DNA of 64,000 bases from an uncultured Lachnospiraceae bacterium (GTDB taxonomy: Bacteria; Bacillota; Clostridia; Lachnospirales; Lachnospiraceae), in assembly GCA_947626285.1 (NCBI GenBank), contig CANQRR010000004.1, forward strand, positions 45,732 through 109,731. The letters are read 5' to 3'. The first letter of the stretch is position 1; the number at the start of each line of letters is the position of its first letter. The translations under genes were made by a program, and so were the position numbers. Positions 30,263-39,986 of this stretch are shown here, one piece after another. The notes beneath the pieces are model-generated. The model did no database searches and was not told where the DNA came from. It was given only the letters and a program-made list of their open reading frames with translations.

Positions 30263-32104
30263 TCAGCCCGCGGATTCCTGCCCGAAGGTCTCAGACGACA
30301 TCTCATCCACGTACTGCTTCATGTACAGGCGGTAATACGCCCCACACTTCTTCATCAGCTCGCGGTGCGTGCCGCGCTCGATGATCTTCCCGTCGTCCAC
30401 CATCAGGATCACGTCCGCCTGCCGGATCGTGGACAGCCGGTGCGCAATCACGAACGAGGTGCGTCCCTTGAGCAGCAGGTTCGTCGCGTCCTGGATCTTC
30501 TTCTCCGTCACCGTGTCAATCGAGGAAGTCGCCTCGTCGAGCACAAAGATCCGCGGGTCGGCCAAAATCGCCCGCGCGAACGAGATCAGCTGCTTCTCGC
30601 CCGTCGAGAGCAGATCGCCGCCCTCTCCCACCTGGCTGTCGTAGCCGTCGCCCATGCGCTCCGGGATGCTCTCCGCCGACACGGCGCGCATCGCCGCCTC
30701 CATCTCCGCAAGCGTCGCGTCCGGCTTCGCGTAGCGCAGGTTCTCCGCGATGCTCCCCGAGAACAGGTGCGGCGTCTGGATCACGTAGCCGATGTTGCTG
30801 TGCAGCCAGAGCTGCGAGCGGTCCCGCGCGTCCTTCCCGTCGATCAGGATCCGTCCGCCCGTCGGCTCAAAGAAGCGGCACAGCAGGTTCACCAGCGTCG
30901 ACTTGCCCGCGCCGGTCTCCCCCACGATCGCCACGTTCGTCCCCTGCGGCACCTTCAGGTTGAAGTGCTCGAAGATCATCTCCTCCCCGTCCGGATAGTG
31001 GAAGCTCACGTCCTCGAATTCAATATCGCCGTACAGCGGCTCCCAGTTCTCCTTCTTCGGCGTGAACGCGTCCCCGTATTTCTCCACGACCTCCGGACGG
31101 TCCGCCACCTCGGACGCCGTCTCGGTGAGCCTTGTATAGCGCTCGATGTTCACCTGTACCGAGACCAGATCGGACAGCGCCCGGATGATCCACTGGATCG
31201 GCTCCATCATCCCCAGCGCGTAGGACATGAAGACGGAGAGCGTCCCGATCTCCATCACGCCTTTCATGGAGATCACGCCGCCTTGCCAGAGCACGAGCGC
31301 CAGCGCGCACGACGCCGAAAACGAGATCATCGAGAGGAACAGCGCCCGGAAATGCATGGTGCGCACCGAGACGGTCCGCATCTCCTCCGTCGTCTCCTCG
31401 AAATCCCGCTGCATCCGGTCCTCGATCACGAGCGTCTTGATCGTCCGCGCCCCGGTGATTCCCTCATTGTAGTTCCCGGTGATCCGCCCGTTGATCTCGC
31501 GGATCTTGCGGTTCAGCGCGACCAGCTTTCGCTGGAAATAGAAAGCGCCCACCGCGGTCACCGGCACCAGCAGCAACACAAAGAGCGCCAGATGCCAGTT
31601 CAACAGGAACATCATCACCACGACCCCGATCAGATAACTGAAATTCCAGACCGCATCCATCAGGCCCCAGGCGATCCAGCTGCCGATGCGGTCCGTATCG
31701 CTCATTACGCGCGCGTGGATGTAGCCCACCGAATTCTGGTTGTAATAGGAAAACGACAGGGTCTGCAGATGGTCGAAGCTCTTCTGTTTCATGTCGCGCC
31801 CCACGTACATCTCGATCTGGCAGGTCTGGTAGGTGGAGATCGTGTTCGCCGCCACCTCGACCAGGATCACGCCGATGTACGCCGCGATGAACGCGCCGAG
31901 CCCTGAGAGCGTCCCTTTCGCCACAAACACATCGAGCGCGTAGCTCTGGAACAGCGGCACGACGATGTCCAGCAGGCTCGCAAAGATTCCAAGCACGAGC
32001 ATACTCAGCATGATCCCCGCGTAAGGTCTCAGGAACGGGGCCAGCTTGGTCAGCCCGAACCAGGGCAGGCGCACATAGGCCTGCTGCTCGCGTTCTTCGT
32101 TCAT
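30263..32104 (-). CDS. ABC exporter half-transporter (catalytic subunit)
   Basis: This 613-residue half-transporter has six membrane segments (about 25-320) and an ATPase with Walker A VGETGAGKST, Walker B FVLDEATSSID (catalytic Glu present) and IAHRLST. The signature is LLSTGEKQLIS, a variant of LSGGQ. It overlaps the partner gene upstream by 4 bp (ATGA) and should form a heterodimer with it. Such pairs export drugs or peptides in Firmicutes. No substrate is suggested, except that a hybrid histidine kinase gene precedes the pair. Confidence 0.88.
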   Translation of the reverse strand: MNEEREQQAYVRLPWFGLTKLAPFLRPYAGIMLSMLVLGIFASLLDIVVPLFQSYALDVFVAKGTLSGLGAFIAAYIGVILVEVAANTISTYQTCQIEMYVGRDMKQKSFDHLQTLSFSYYNQNSVGYIHARVMSDTDRIGSWIAWGLMDAVWNFSYLIGVVVMMFLLNWHLALFVLLLVPVTAVGAFYFQRKLVALNRKIREINGRITGNYNEGITGARTIKTLVIEDRMQRDFEETTEEMRTVSVRTMHFRALFLSMISFSASCALALVLWQGGVISMKGVMEIGTLSVFMSYALGMMEPIQWIIRALSDLVSVQVNIERYTRLTETASEVADRPEVVEKYGDAFTPKKENWEPLYGDIEFEDVSFHYPDGEEMIFEHFNLKVPQGTNVAIVGETGAGKSTLVNLLCRFFEPTGGRILIDGKDARDRSQLWLHSNIGYVIQTPHLFSGSIAENLRYAKPDATLAEMEAAMRAVSAESIPERMGDGYDSQVGEGGDLLSTGEKQLISFARAILADPRIFVLDEATSSIDTVTEKKIQDATNLLLKGRTSFVIAHRLSTIRQADVILMVDDGKIIERGTHRELMKKCGAYYRLYMKQYVDEMSSETFGQESAG

Positions 32105-34170
32105 ACCGCCCCGCCTCCCTTCTGATCTTCATCCAGCCGTTCTATATTCGCCGCGTCGTCTGCCTGTTCCGCAGCTTTCGCATCGTCCGCCAGAGCTGCT
32201 GTCCGGCCCTCTGACGCAGTCTTCTCTGCATGATCCGCATCTCCTGCGTTTTCCGGGCTCTGGATCTCGTAGATCTCCCGGTACAGTCCCTCCTGCGCGA
32301 TCAGCTCGCGGTGCGTCCCGCGCTGCGCAATGCGTCCGCGCTCCAGCACGATGATCTGGTCCGCGTCCATCAGCGTGGAGATGCGGTGCGAGATCAGGAT
32401 CACGGTCGCGTGTCCCATATACTGTTTCAAGGCCTCCCGAATTTTCTCATCCGTCTCCGTGTCCACCGCGGACAGCGAATCGTCAAACACCATGATCGGC
32501 GTATTCTGCACGAGCATACGCGCGATCGCGGTACGCTGCTTCTGGCCGCCCGAGAGCGTCACGCCGCGCTCGCCCACGATCGTCTGATAGCCCTTCGAGA
32601 AGCGCTCGATGCTCTCGTCGATGCACGCCACGCGTGCCGCGTGCCGGACTTCCGCCATGATATCTGCTGCCTCAAGCTTTGTGATCGCGATGTTCTCCCC
32701 AATCGTCCGCGAGAACAGATAGGGCTCCTGCAGCACCATCCCGATGTGCGAGCGCAGCCACGCGAGCGGGATGTCCCTCACCGACACGCCGCCAATCGTG
32801 ATGTCGCCCTCCTGCAGCTCATAGAGCCGGTTCAGCAGGTGCATCAGCGTCGACTTGCCGCTGCCGGTGCCTCCTAAGATGCCCAGCGTCGTCCCGCCCT
32901 TTACCGTCAGGGAAATATCCCGAAGAATCGTCTCGTCGTCCGTGTAGCCGAAACTCACGTCCCGGAAAACGATGTCGCCGCCCATGTCCGGACGGAGATT
33001 TCCGCCAGCGTTCCATTCTGTATTCACGTTCGCCGCGGTCCGTCTGTTTTCCTCTGTATGTGTCCTGTCTGCCGGCGCCTTTAAATCCTCCGCCGACTCT
33101 TTGCTGTCACAGGTATGGATCTCCTCCGTCTCCGAATTGAGGATATACAGCAGACGGTCCATCGACACGCCCGCCTTGCTCATCTCGGAGATCATCCGTC
33201 CCAGGCGGCGCACCGGCCAGATCAGCCTGCGGTTGTAGGAGATGAACGCGATCAGCATCCCCGCGGTCAGATGCCCCCGCACGCAGAGCACCGTGCCGAC
33301 CACGACCAGAAGCAGAAGCTGCAGCGCCATCACCAAGTCGCCCGCCGCCCAAAAGCCGGACAACAGTCCGCACAGCTTCATCCAGGCGTCCGTGTAGACG
33401 TGGTTCTGTCTCTGAAAGCGCTCCCGCTCGTAGCTCTCTCTCCCGAACGCGCGCACCACGCGCACGCCGGTCAGATTCTCCTGCGCGATTGTCGAGAGGA
33501 CGCTCTCGTTCTCGTCGCATTGCAGAAAAAGATGTCCGATCCTGTGAAAGAAGAAGTAGGAATATCCGATGATGACCGGAATCGAGAGAAACACGACCCA
33601 CGAGAGCGTCAGGCTCATGGAAGCCATGACCACGACGCTGAACGCGATCAGCACCGCGATCCGGACCACCTGCACCAGCTGTTCGGACACGAACTCCCGC
33701 ACCATCGTGACGTCTGAGGTGCAGCGCTGAATGATGTCGCCGGTCTGGTTCTCCATGTGCCAGACGTACGGCAGCCGCACAATGTGCGCGTAGAGCGTGT
33801 CGCGCGTCGTCTTCATCATGCGCTCGGTCGCCACCGAATTCAGATACGTGTTCAGATACTGGAAGACCGCCGAGAGCAGCGCCGCCGCCAGGACCGTCAG
33901 CGCCGCCAGATAGAGATGCCCTGTGATAAACTCCCTGCCGCCCGCCTCATCCAGGAAACGGCGGACAAAGCCCGGCAGGGTCTCTGTCTGATCGCTCAGG
34001 CTGCCGTCCACCACGATGCGGATCACCTGCGGCGTCACCATGTCGAGCGCCGCCACCGCCGCCGAGGCGAGGATACTCAGAACGAAAAAGCTCTTGCTCC
34101 CCCGCAGGAAGAGCAAAAGCATCGTATATTTTGTATGTACATCTTTCCCGGAAGTCGCAGTCCTCTTCAT
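32101..34170 (-). CDS. ABC exporter half-transporter (degenerate ATP site subunit)
   Basis: The product has 689 residues: six membrane segments, then an ATPase with GGTGSGKST, LSGGQKQRTAIARM and Walker B MVFDDSLSAVD, where Asp replaces the catalytic Glu, and ISHRIST. In heterodimeric exporters such as BmrCD and TM287/288 one subunit carries this change, so the pair has one active ATP site. A 45-residue polar linker separates the membrane part from the ATPase, and a charged Ala/Asp/Glu tail of 50 residues ends it; both are longer than usual. ATG 34170 follows GGGGGACGGTCT; earlier starts have no ribosome site. Confidence 0.85.
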   Translation of the reverse strand: MKRTATSGKDVHTKYTMLLLFLRGSKSFFVLSILASAAVAALDMVTPQVIRIVVDGSLSDQTETLPGFVRRFLDEAGGREFITGHLYLAALTVLAAALLSAVFQYLNTYLNSVATERMMKTTRDTLYAHIVRLPYVWHMENQTGDIIQRCTSDVTMVREFVSEQLVQVVRIAVLIAFSVVVMASMSLTLSWVVFLSIPVIIGYSYFFFHRIGHLFLQCDENESVLSTIAQENLTGVRVVRAFGRESYERERFQRQNHVYTDAWMKLCGLLSGFWAAGDLVMALQLLLLVVVGTVLCVRGHLTAGMLIAFISYNRRLIWPVRRLGRMISEMSKAGVSMDRLLYILNSETEEIHTCDSKESAEDLKAPADRTHTEENRRTAANVNTEWNAGGNLRPDMGGDIVFRDVSFGYTDDETILRDISLTVKGGTTLGILGGTGSGKSTLMHLLNRLYELQEGDITIGGVSVRDIPLAWLRSHIGMVLQEPYLFSRTIGENIAITKLEAADIMAEVRHAARVACIDESIERFSKGYQTIVGERGVTLSGGQKQRTAIARMLVQNTPIMVFDDSLSAVDTETDEKIREALKQYMGHATVILISHRISTLMDADQIIVLERGRIAQRGTHRELIAQEGLYREIYEIQSPENAGDADHAEKTASEGRTAALADDAKAAEQADDAANIERLDEDQKGGGAV

Positions 34171-34308
34171 AGACCGTCCCCCTGCCGTTATACTTGTCAC
34201 ATCTATTTCCGGGCGCAGCTGATCGCGCGGCGGATCTTTTTTCTCCCCTGCCGTTCTACTCGCCACCTTCCGTGCCGTCTCGTCCATTCGCAAAAGGAGC
34301 AAAGCGGC

Positions 34309-36879
34309 TTACTGACGCCGTGCCCTTCCCTTTCCCAGCAGGGAATTCAGCACCTCGAACAGCTTCTTCACATCGATCGGCTTGGCGACATGCGCGTTCA
34401 TCCCGCTGTCCAGCGCCATCCTGCGGTCCTCGTCGAACGCGTTCGCCGTCATCGCGACGACAGGAATGTTTGCCAGCTCCCGGTTACTTAAAGCGCGGAT
34501 CGCCCTTGTCGCGTCGTATCCGTTCATGACCGGCATCTGCACGTCCATGAGCACCAGCGAATAGTAGCCGGGATTGGAATTCTTCACCATCTCGACGGCG
34601 ACTGTCCCGTCCTCCGCCGTCTCCACCTCAAAACCGCTCTCCCGCAAAAGCTCCTGCGCGATCTCGCGGTTCAGCTCATTGTCCTCGACCAGCAGCAGGC
34701 GTTTGCCCCTGAGTTCCTCCTCCGTGCTCGGCAGGACCGCCTCATGACGGGATGGATCCACGTCGCTGATCGCCGCGACCAGCGTATCCCGCAGCTCCGA
34801 CAGGAAGATCGGCTTGCTGCAGAACGCCGTCACGCCAGCTTCCCGCGCCTCCGCCTCGATCGTGCTCCAGTCGTACGCAGTCAGGACAATGATCGGCACT
34901 TCCTCCCCGACGATGCTCCGGATCTGTCTGGCCACCTCCACGCCGTTCAGGTCCGGAAGCACCCAGTCTATGATATACGCCTGGTATTCGTCGCCGATCT
35001 CTACCGCCTGATTGGCGCGCAGGATCGCCTCTTTCCCGTGCATCGTCCACTCCGCGCGCATCCCGATCTGCACCAGCATCTTCGTGACGCTGTCGCAGGT
35101 GCTGAAGCTGTCGTCCACCACGAGGGCGCGCAGTCCCTCCAGCTCATGGATCACCTCGATCCGGCCCTCTGTCTCCTGAAGCCGGAAATCCAGATGAATG
35201 ATAAACTCACTGCCTTTGCCCTGCTCGCTTTGCACTTCGATCGAACCGCCCATCGCGTCGACGATGCTCTTCGTGATCGCCATGCCAAGACCGGTGCCCT
35301 GGATGCCGCTGACTGTCGTGTTCTGTTCGCGCTCAAACGGCTCAAAAATGTGTTTCGCGAACTCCGGGCTCATGCCGATGCCCGTGTCCCTGACGCGGAT
35401 CTCATAGGAGCCGTAACCCCGCGGAGCGTCCGGAAGCTGCCGCACCGTGAGCGACACGGACCCACCCGCGGGCGTAAACTTGATCGCGTTGCTCAGCAGA
35501 TTCAGCAGAATCTGGTTGACGTGCAGCTTGTCGCAGTAGATGTTCTCGTCCACGACGTCCATCGTGTCCATGAAGAAGTCAAGCTGCTTGACCTGCATCT
35601 GCGTCTGTATGATGTTGCGCATATCCCGGAAAATGTCGGAAATGCTGCACTCTTTCTCCTCTATGTTCAGCCGCCCGCTCTCGATGCGGCTCATGTCCAG
35701 GATATCGTTGATCAGGCTGAGCAGATGATTGCTCGAAGACAGGATCTTGCCCAGATACTCCTGCACCCGCTCCGGGTTGTCGGCGTTCGTCTGCGCCAGC
35801 GTCGTGAAGCCGATGATCGCGTTCATCGGCGTGCGGATGTCGTGTGACATGTTGGACAGGAACATCGTCTTGGCCTTCTCCGCCGCCTCCGCCTTCTGGA
35901 GCTTCTCCTCCAGAACGGCCTTCTCCACCGCCCTGTCAAGCGCCTCCTTCGCGTTCTTGCGCACCCAGAGGTAATACAGGCAGATCGTGATCACGATAAA
36001 TCCGGCGATGATCAGCAGTACCTTGCGGATCTCGTAGAGGTTTTCAAACGCGTCCTTCTCCGGCACGGAGACCGCGATCACCCAGTTGTTGATGCCCGCC
36101 GGGGCGTAATAGAGATACTGCCACTCCTCCGGCTCATCCGACTGGAAAACTACGTAGCCCTTCTCGCCGTTCAGGAGCTCCTGCATCTTGTCGCTCCACT
36201 TCATTCCGTTCTTCGTGGGCTGGTTGGGATGGTCGCCCAGGTTGCCCAGCGTATCGTGCCAGGTGTCCAGAATGAAATCGCCGTTCTCCGCGTCGATGAT
36301 GTAGACGCTCGCCCGCGCGTTGTAAATTTGATCAATGTTCATCGTGTCTGGCAGATCGACCAGCCGCGTGACGCCGTAGAGCACCGCGACCGGCTCTCCG
36401 TCCTTGACGATCGGAACATAGTGGCGCAGCACCATCGTGTCCTTATCCATGACGCCCGTCATGCGATTGGACACATGTTCCCCGCGCGCGGCGATCTCAT
36501 CAAAGGAGATCCAGCCGTTCCCGTCCACGTCCGTGCCGCCCGGCTGGATGATCGTGTTATCCGGCATCAGGATACGGATCCGCATCGTCTCGACCAGCGG
36601 GGTGAAGGTCGCCATCGTCGCCTTGATCGACTCCTTGTCGAACGCCTCGGAACCCGCCAGAATGTCGGCGGCGGCGTTCAGGATCCGGCTGTCGCGGCTC
36701 AGCTTGGTCGTCACCTCCGCCAAGACAGTGTTCACGCCCTCCTCCATGCGCCCGAGACAGCGGTTCTGGATCAGGACGTTGACCCGAAAATACGCTATGA
36801 TAAAAAGCACTGTCAGCGCGGCGATCATCACCGCTGTCGCCGTCAGACTCTTCTCCCTTATGACTTTCCCACTCTTCAT
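34309..36879 (-). CDS. Hybrid sensor histidine kinase with two receivers
   Basis: This 856-residue membrane kinase has a membrane segment (about 11-30), an external dCache-like sensor (40-285), a second membrane segment, a HisKA domain with FLSNMSHDIRTPMNAIIGF, an HATPase (NLLSNAIKFTP; VRDTGIGM; GTGLGMAITK) and two receiver domains (phospho-acceptor Asp in YIIDWVLPDLNG and LVLMDVQMPVMNGYDA). There is no HPt domain and no DNA-binding output, so it acts through another protein. It is 138 bp upstream of the ABC exporter pair and may adjust that system to an external ligand. The ribosome site is weak. Confidence 0.9.
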   Translation of the reverse strand: MKSGKVIREKSLTATAVMIAALTVLFIIAYFRVNVLIQNRCLGRMEEGVNTVLAEVTTKLSRDSRILNAAADILAGSEAFDKESIKATMATFTPLVETMRIRILMPDNTIIQPGGTDVDGNGWISFDEIAARGEHVSNRMTGVMDKDTMVLRHYVPIVKDGEPVAVLYGVTRLVDLPDTMNIDQIYNARASVYIIDAENGDFILDTWHDTLGNLGDHPNQPTKNGMKWSDKMQELLNGEKGYVVFQSDEPEEWQYLYYAPAGINNWVIAVSVPEKDAFENLYEIRKVLLIIAGFIVITICLYYLWVRKNAKEALDRAVEKAVLEEKLQKAEAAEKAKTMFLSNMSHDIRTPMNAIIGFTTLAQTNADNPERVQEYLGKILSSSNHLLSLINDILDMSRIESGRLNIEEKECSISDIFRDMRNIIQTQMQVKQLDFFMDTMDVVDENIYCDKLHVNQILLNLLSNAIKFTPAGGSVSLTVRQLPDAPRGYGSYEIRVRDTGIGMSPEFAKHIFEPFEREQNTTVSGIQGTGLGMAITKSIVDAMGGSIEVQSEQGKGSEFIIHLDFRLQETEGRIEVIHELEGLRALVVDDSFSTCDSVTKMLVQIGMRAEWTMHGKEAILRANQAVEIGDEYQAYIIDWVLPDLNGVEVARQIRSIVGEEVPIIVLTAYDWSTIEAEAREAGVTAFCSKPIFLSELRDTLVAAISDVDPSRHEAVLPSTEEELRGKRLLLVEDNELNREIAQELLRESGFEVETAEDGTVAVEMVKNSNPGYYSLVLMDVQMPVMNGYDATRAIRALSNRELANIPVVAMTANAFDEDRRMALDSGMNAHVAKPIDVKKLFEVLNSLLGKGRARRQ

Positions 36880-36949
36880 CCGTACTCACACACTCCCATT
36901 ACGCAACGCTCATTCTTTTCTATCATGATCCCGGCGAAATGTCCAGCCG

Positions 36950-38656
36950 TCAGATCGTTCCGACGTCCGTCTCCGTTTCCGGCTCCGACTGCGTTTCCTC
37001 CGTCTGCAGCACGTCAGATTGTTCGGCCGGTTCTTCCTCCCCGAGCGAGAGCACCGTGCAGACGGAATCGCCCTCCGCGTAGGAAAGCGTGATCTCGTCA
37101 CCCTCCGCGTAGCGAACGATGTCCAGGAAATCCGTGACCGGCACGTCGAACACCTCATCGCGCCCTTCGAGCATGACGTAGAAATGCGTGTTCCCGTCGA
37201 CGACCGCCTGCGCGATGCGCCGGATCTTCCCCTTCGCCGTCTTAAGATCGCTGCCGGCCGCCACGCCCTTGTTCTTCAGTCCCAGCATCTTCACGTAGGT
37301 CTGCTCGCACTCCGGCACCGTGTCCCCGATCGCCACGTTCTGATAGCGCTGAATGTTCACCATCGCGTACTTCTTTACGAGACCCGCGTTGTCCTTCAGC
37401 GCGATGAAATAGGTCGGCTCGCCGGAAATATTCAGCAACAGCGGGAAGGTCGCGAGGTAGCCCAGGTTCTGCACCTGGCCCTCGGCGGAGTCCATCGCGG
37501 AGTACTCTTCCGCGCCGGCTACTTCATAATATTTCGTCTCCATCGTGCGCTGGTTCATCAGCACGAAGCCGACGTTCGAACGGTCGCCGCTGACGGAAGT
37601 CACGCCCGTGTACACCCACACGTCGTCGTCCTGCGCGAGGTAATTGTAGCCGTCCGTCGTCACGAGGCAGCCCTTCTGGCCGAGCACGCTGTTGATGAAG
37701 CCGTTGATCAGCGTGCCGTGGTAATCATAGAGCTGGATCAGCAGATCCGCCGGATACACGCGGTCCACCCAGGACGGGCAGTCCTCCACGTCCATCGACT
37801 CGCACTCGCCCGTCACCGCATTGCAAAGTACCACTTTGCCAATCGTCTGCCCGCCGAACAACCCGATCGAGAACTTCTTCACCGGACAGATCCAGTACGG
37901 CGTCCCTTCCTCGTCGATCTCAAAGCTGAGCTGGTCGAAGATGTAGGTCGGATAGTGGAAACGCAGATGCCTGTAGATATTGCGGTTGAAATGCTCGGAC
38001 TCCGAATACTTGATCCCCTCCGGGATCTTCACGAGCTCCGTGTTCTGCGTCGCCATGTCGATGCTGATGTAGGCCGGGATGCCGTTCTTGCGGTTCGTCA
38101 GCCACTTGATCGGGCTCGCGTACACCAGCGGCGTCACGCGCACCGGGCGTCCCTGGTAGTTGATCTGCGAGTACAGCGTGCTCACCTCAAACTGCGACAC
38201 CATGTCCACCATGCTGCCCATCTTGCGGTTGCCCAGGATCTCCGCCGAGTCCTTGTCGAGCAGCGGGATCTGGTTGTAGTTCACCTGCTTGATGTCCTCC
38301 GCGAAATTGCCGGTCTCCGGCACGAGCAGATCACGGTATTTGCCCGCGTTCACGATTGGCGAAGACAGGACCGATCCCGCCAGGTAAACCACCAGCACCA
38401 GCAGAAACAGGGTGAGAAAGATCTTCGGCGCGCGCCGAGCGCGAATCTCCCCTCTTAAGTCCCTGAGATCTCCGAGCGTCTGGACCCGTATCTTCCGTCC
38501 GATGCTGACTATGAGGGCGATCAGAAGGATCGCCATCAGCACGACCCAAAGCCCACTCGAATGAATGTTGAGCGCCGGCAGCGTCACATAATAGTAAACG
38601 CCAAGCACCGCAAGAGCCAGCACCGCCAGTATAAGTTTGATCTTTCCGCTTCTCAT
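36950..38656 (-). CDS. Membrane protein with large extracytoplasmic domain
   Basis: This 568-residue protein has three membrane segments near residues 6-24, 36-53 and 79-97, then about 450 residues outside or inside with many beta strands (YISIDMATQNTELVKIPEG, YWICPVKKFSIGLFGGQTIGKVVLCNAVTGE, DDDVWVYTGVTSVSGDRSNVGFVLMN) and an acidic Glu-rich tail. No family name could be assigned. ATG 38656 was selected because GGAGGTTTTCAG precedes it. It is probably monocistronic. It could be a cell-envelope maintenance protein, but nothing in the sequence shows its task. Confidence 0.75.
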   Translation of the reverse strand: MRSGKIKLILAVLALAVLGVYYYVTLPALNIHSSGLWVVLMAILLIALIVSIGRKIRVQTLGDLRDLRGEIRARRAPKIFLTLFLLVLVVYLAGSVLSSPIVNAGKYRDLLVPETGNFAEDIKQVNYNQIPLLDKDSAEILGNRKMGSMVDMVSQFEVSTLYSQINYQGRPVRVTPLVYASPIKWLTNRKNGIPAYISIDMATQNTELVKIPEGIKYSESEHFNRNIYRHLRFHYPTYIFDQLSFEIDEEGTPYWICPVKKFSIGLFGGQTIGKVVLCNAVTGECESMDVEDCPSWVDRVYPADLLIQLYDYHGTLINGFINSVLGQKGCLVTTDGYNYLAQDDDVWVYTGVTSVSGDRSNVGFVLMNQRTMETKYYEVAGAEEYSAMDSAEGQVQNLGYLATFPLLLNISGEPTYFIALKDNAGLVKKYAMVNIQRYQNVAIGDTVPECEQTYVKMLGLKNKGVAAGSDLKTAKGKIRRIAQAVVDGNTHFYVMLEGRDEVFDVPVTDFLDIVRYAEGDEITLSYAEGDSVCTVLSLGEEEPAEQSDVLQTEETQSEPETETDVGTI

Positions 38657-38816
38657 CTGAAAACCTCCTGTGTCACATTTTCCTTCAAAGATGAATCTCC
38701 GATAAAGTATTTCCATAAGCTTTCTGTTTTAAAGGAAGGCTTTGTCAGATATTTTACACGCAATCCCGGATAAAAGCAACGAATTCTCCAAGTTTTTCCG
38801 CCTTCTTTTCTTATCC

Positions 38817-38845
38817 TTGTCCGATCCTGTATTTTATGGTAAGAT
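38817..38845 (+). promoter_or_regulatory. Promoter of the small membrane protein/HAD genes
   Basis: TTGTCC (38817-38822) and TAAGAT (38840-38845) are 17 bp apart. It lies 110 bp ahead of the next plus-strand gene. The remaining 298 bp between genes hold no other recognisable site. Confidence 0.5.
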
Positions 38846-38954
38846 ATCCCCAGCAAAAAATTCCGCATCTGAAAATCCTGCGGGCAGGGAATCGAGCTTG
38901 CAGAATCGACCATAGTTGAAAACATGGAATGGTAGTTGGAAAGGAGCATCTGAA

Positions 38955-39227
38955 ATGCAAAAACTGAGACGGATCCTTGCGCTGCTCGGCGTGATCATCC
39001 TGGTCGGCATGTACCTCGTCACGCTCGTGTTCGCGCTCAGCGCCAACCCGAACGCCAACAATCTGCTGATGGCATCGATCGTGTGTACCGTAATCGTCCC
39101 CTGCCTGCTCTACGGCATGATCCTCGTCACGCGCGTGCTGGACCACCGGCAGCCCGACGGCAAAGACAAAACAGCCGAAGACAACACTCCTTCCGCCGCG
39201 GACAAAAGGAAAAAAGACAAAGGCTGA
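38955..39227 (+). CDS. Small two-pass membrane protein
   Basis: A 90-residue protein with two hydrophobic segments (ILALLGVIILVGMYLVTLVFAL; LLMASIVCTVIVPCLLYGMILV) and a charged Lys/Asp-rich tail. ATG 38955 has GGAG 8 bp ahead. Function unknown; it precedes the HAD phosphatase gene by 87 bp and may share its transcript. Confidence 0.7.
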   Translation: MQKLRRILALLGVIILVGMYLVTLVFALSANPNANNLLMASIVCTVIVPCLLYGMILVTRVLDHRQPDGKDKTAEDNTPSAADKRKKDKG

Positions 39228-39314
39228 GCAGCTTTTCCCTGCTTCAGAAAGCCCGGTAGACATGGAACAGCCTGAAATAAAAAGGAACCAAAAAAGCTGA
39301 AAGGACCTTAAGAA

Positions 39315-39929
39315 ATGATCCGCAACATCATCTTCGACATCGGCGGCGTACTCGTGGATTACGACTGGAAAAGCTATCTTGCAGGCTTTCACTTCCCCGC
39401 AGAGAAAGCGGACGCGATCGCGCAGGCGACCTTCCTGGGCACAGCGTGGCCGGAGCTCGACCGCGAGGCGCTCTCCATAGACGAGATTACGGCCATGATG
39501 ACCGCCGCCGCACCGCAGTACGCCGAAGACATTCTGACCGTGTTTCGCGGCGCGCGCCGCACGATCCGCAGACGCGATTACGCCTGCGGGCTGATCCGCA
39601 GCCTCCAGGACCGCGGACTCAAGGTCTACTATCTCTCAAACTATTCCAGCTACATGCTGAGCCAGACGCGCGAGGCCCTCGACTTCCTGCCGCTCATGAA
39701 CGGCGGTTTGTTCTCCTATGAGGTAAAGCAGGTCAAGCCAGAGCCGGAGATCTTCGCCTCCCTGCTTGCGCGCTATCCTTCCATCCGCCCCGAAGAATCC
39801 GTATTCTTCGACGACGGCGCTTCCAATGTCGCGGCAGCGAGGCGGCTCGGCTTCCACGGGATCGTGTTTGAGGATCCGTCGCAGGCGACGTCGGAGCTCG
39901 AAGCGCTGCTTGAACCGAATGGTCAATAA
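39315..39929 (+). CDS. HAD-superfamily hydrolase (YihX-like)
   Basis: This 204-residue protein shows the HAD motifs: nucleophile Asp in IIFDIGGVLVDYDW, motif II YLSNYS, motif III KPEPEIF and motif IV FFDDGASNVAAAR. The helical cap between residues 15 and 90 fits YihX-type sugar phosphate phosphatases. The substrate is not determined. The start follows AAAGGACCTTAAGAA. The gene ends 12 bp before a terminator shared with purA on the other strand. Confidence 0.9.
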   Translation: MIRNIIFDIGGVLVDYDWKSYLAGFHFPAEKADAIAQATFLGTAWPELDREALSIDEITAMMTAAAPQYAEDILTVFRGARRTIRRRDYACGLIRSLQDRGLKVYYLSNYSSYMLSQTREALDFLPLMNGGLFSYEVKQVKPEPEIFASLLARYPSIRPEESVFFDDGASNVAAARRLGFHGIVFEDPSQATSELEALLEPNGQ

Positions 39930-39941
39930 ACAGAAGCATAT

Positions 39942-39985
39942 AAAAACACCGCGGACAGGTCTGCGCGCCTGCCTGCGGTGTTTTT
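39942..39985. terminator. Bidirectional terminator between HAD gene and purA
   Basis: AAAAACACCGC (39942-39952) pairs perfectly with GCGGTGTTTTT (39975-39985); the A and T tails serve both strands. Confidence 0.85.
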
Positions 39986-39986
39986 C

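Noticed and set aside
38811..39392. 193-residue minus-strand frame
   Set aside because: It lies opposite the small membrane protein and the HAD gene start, with no ribosome site and low-complexity content.
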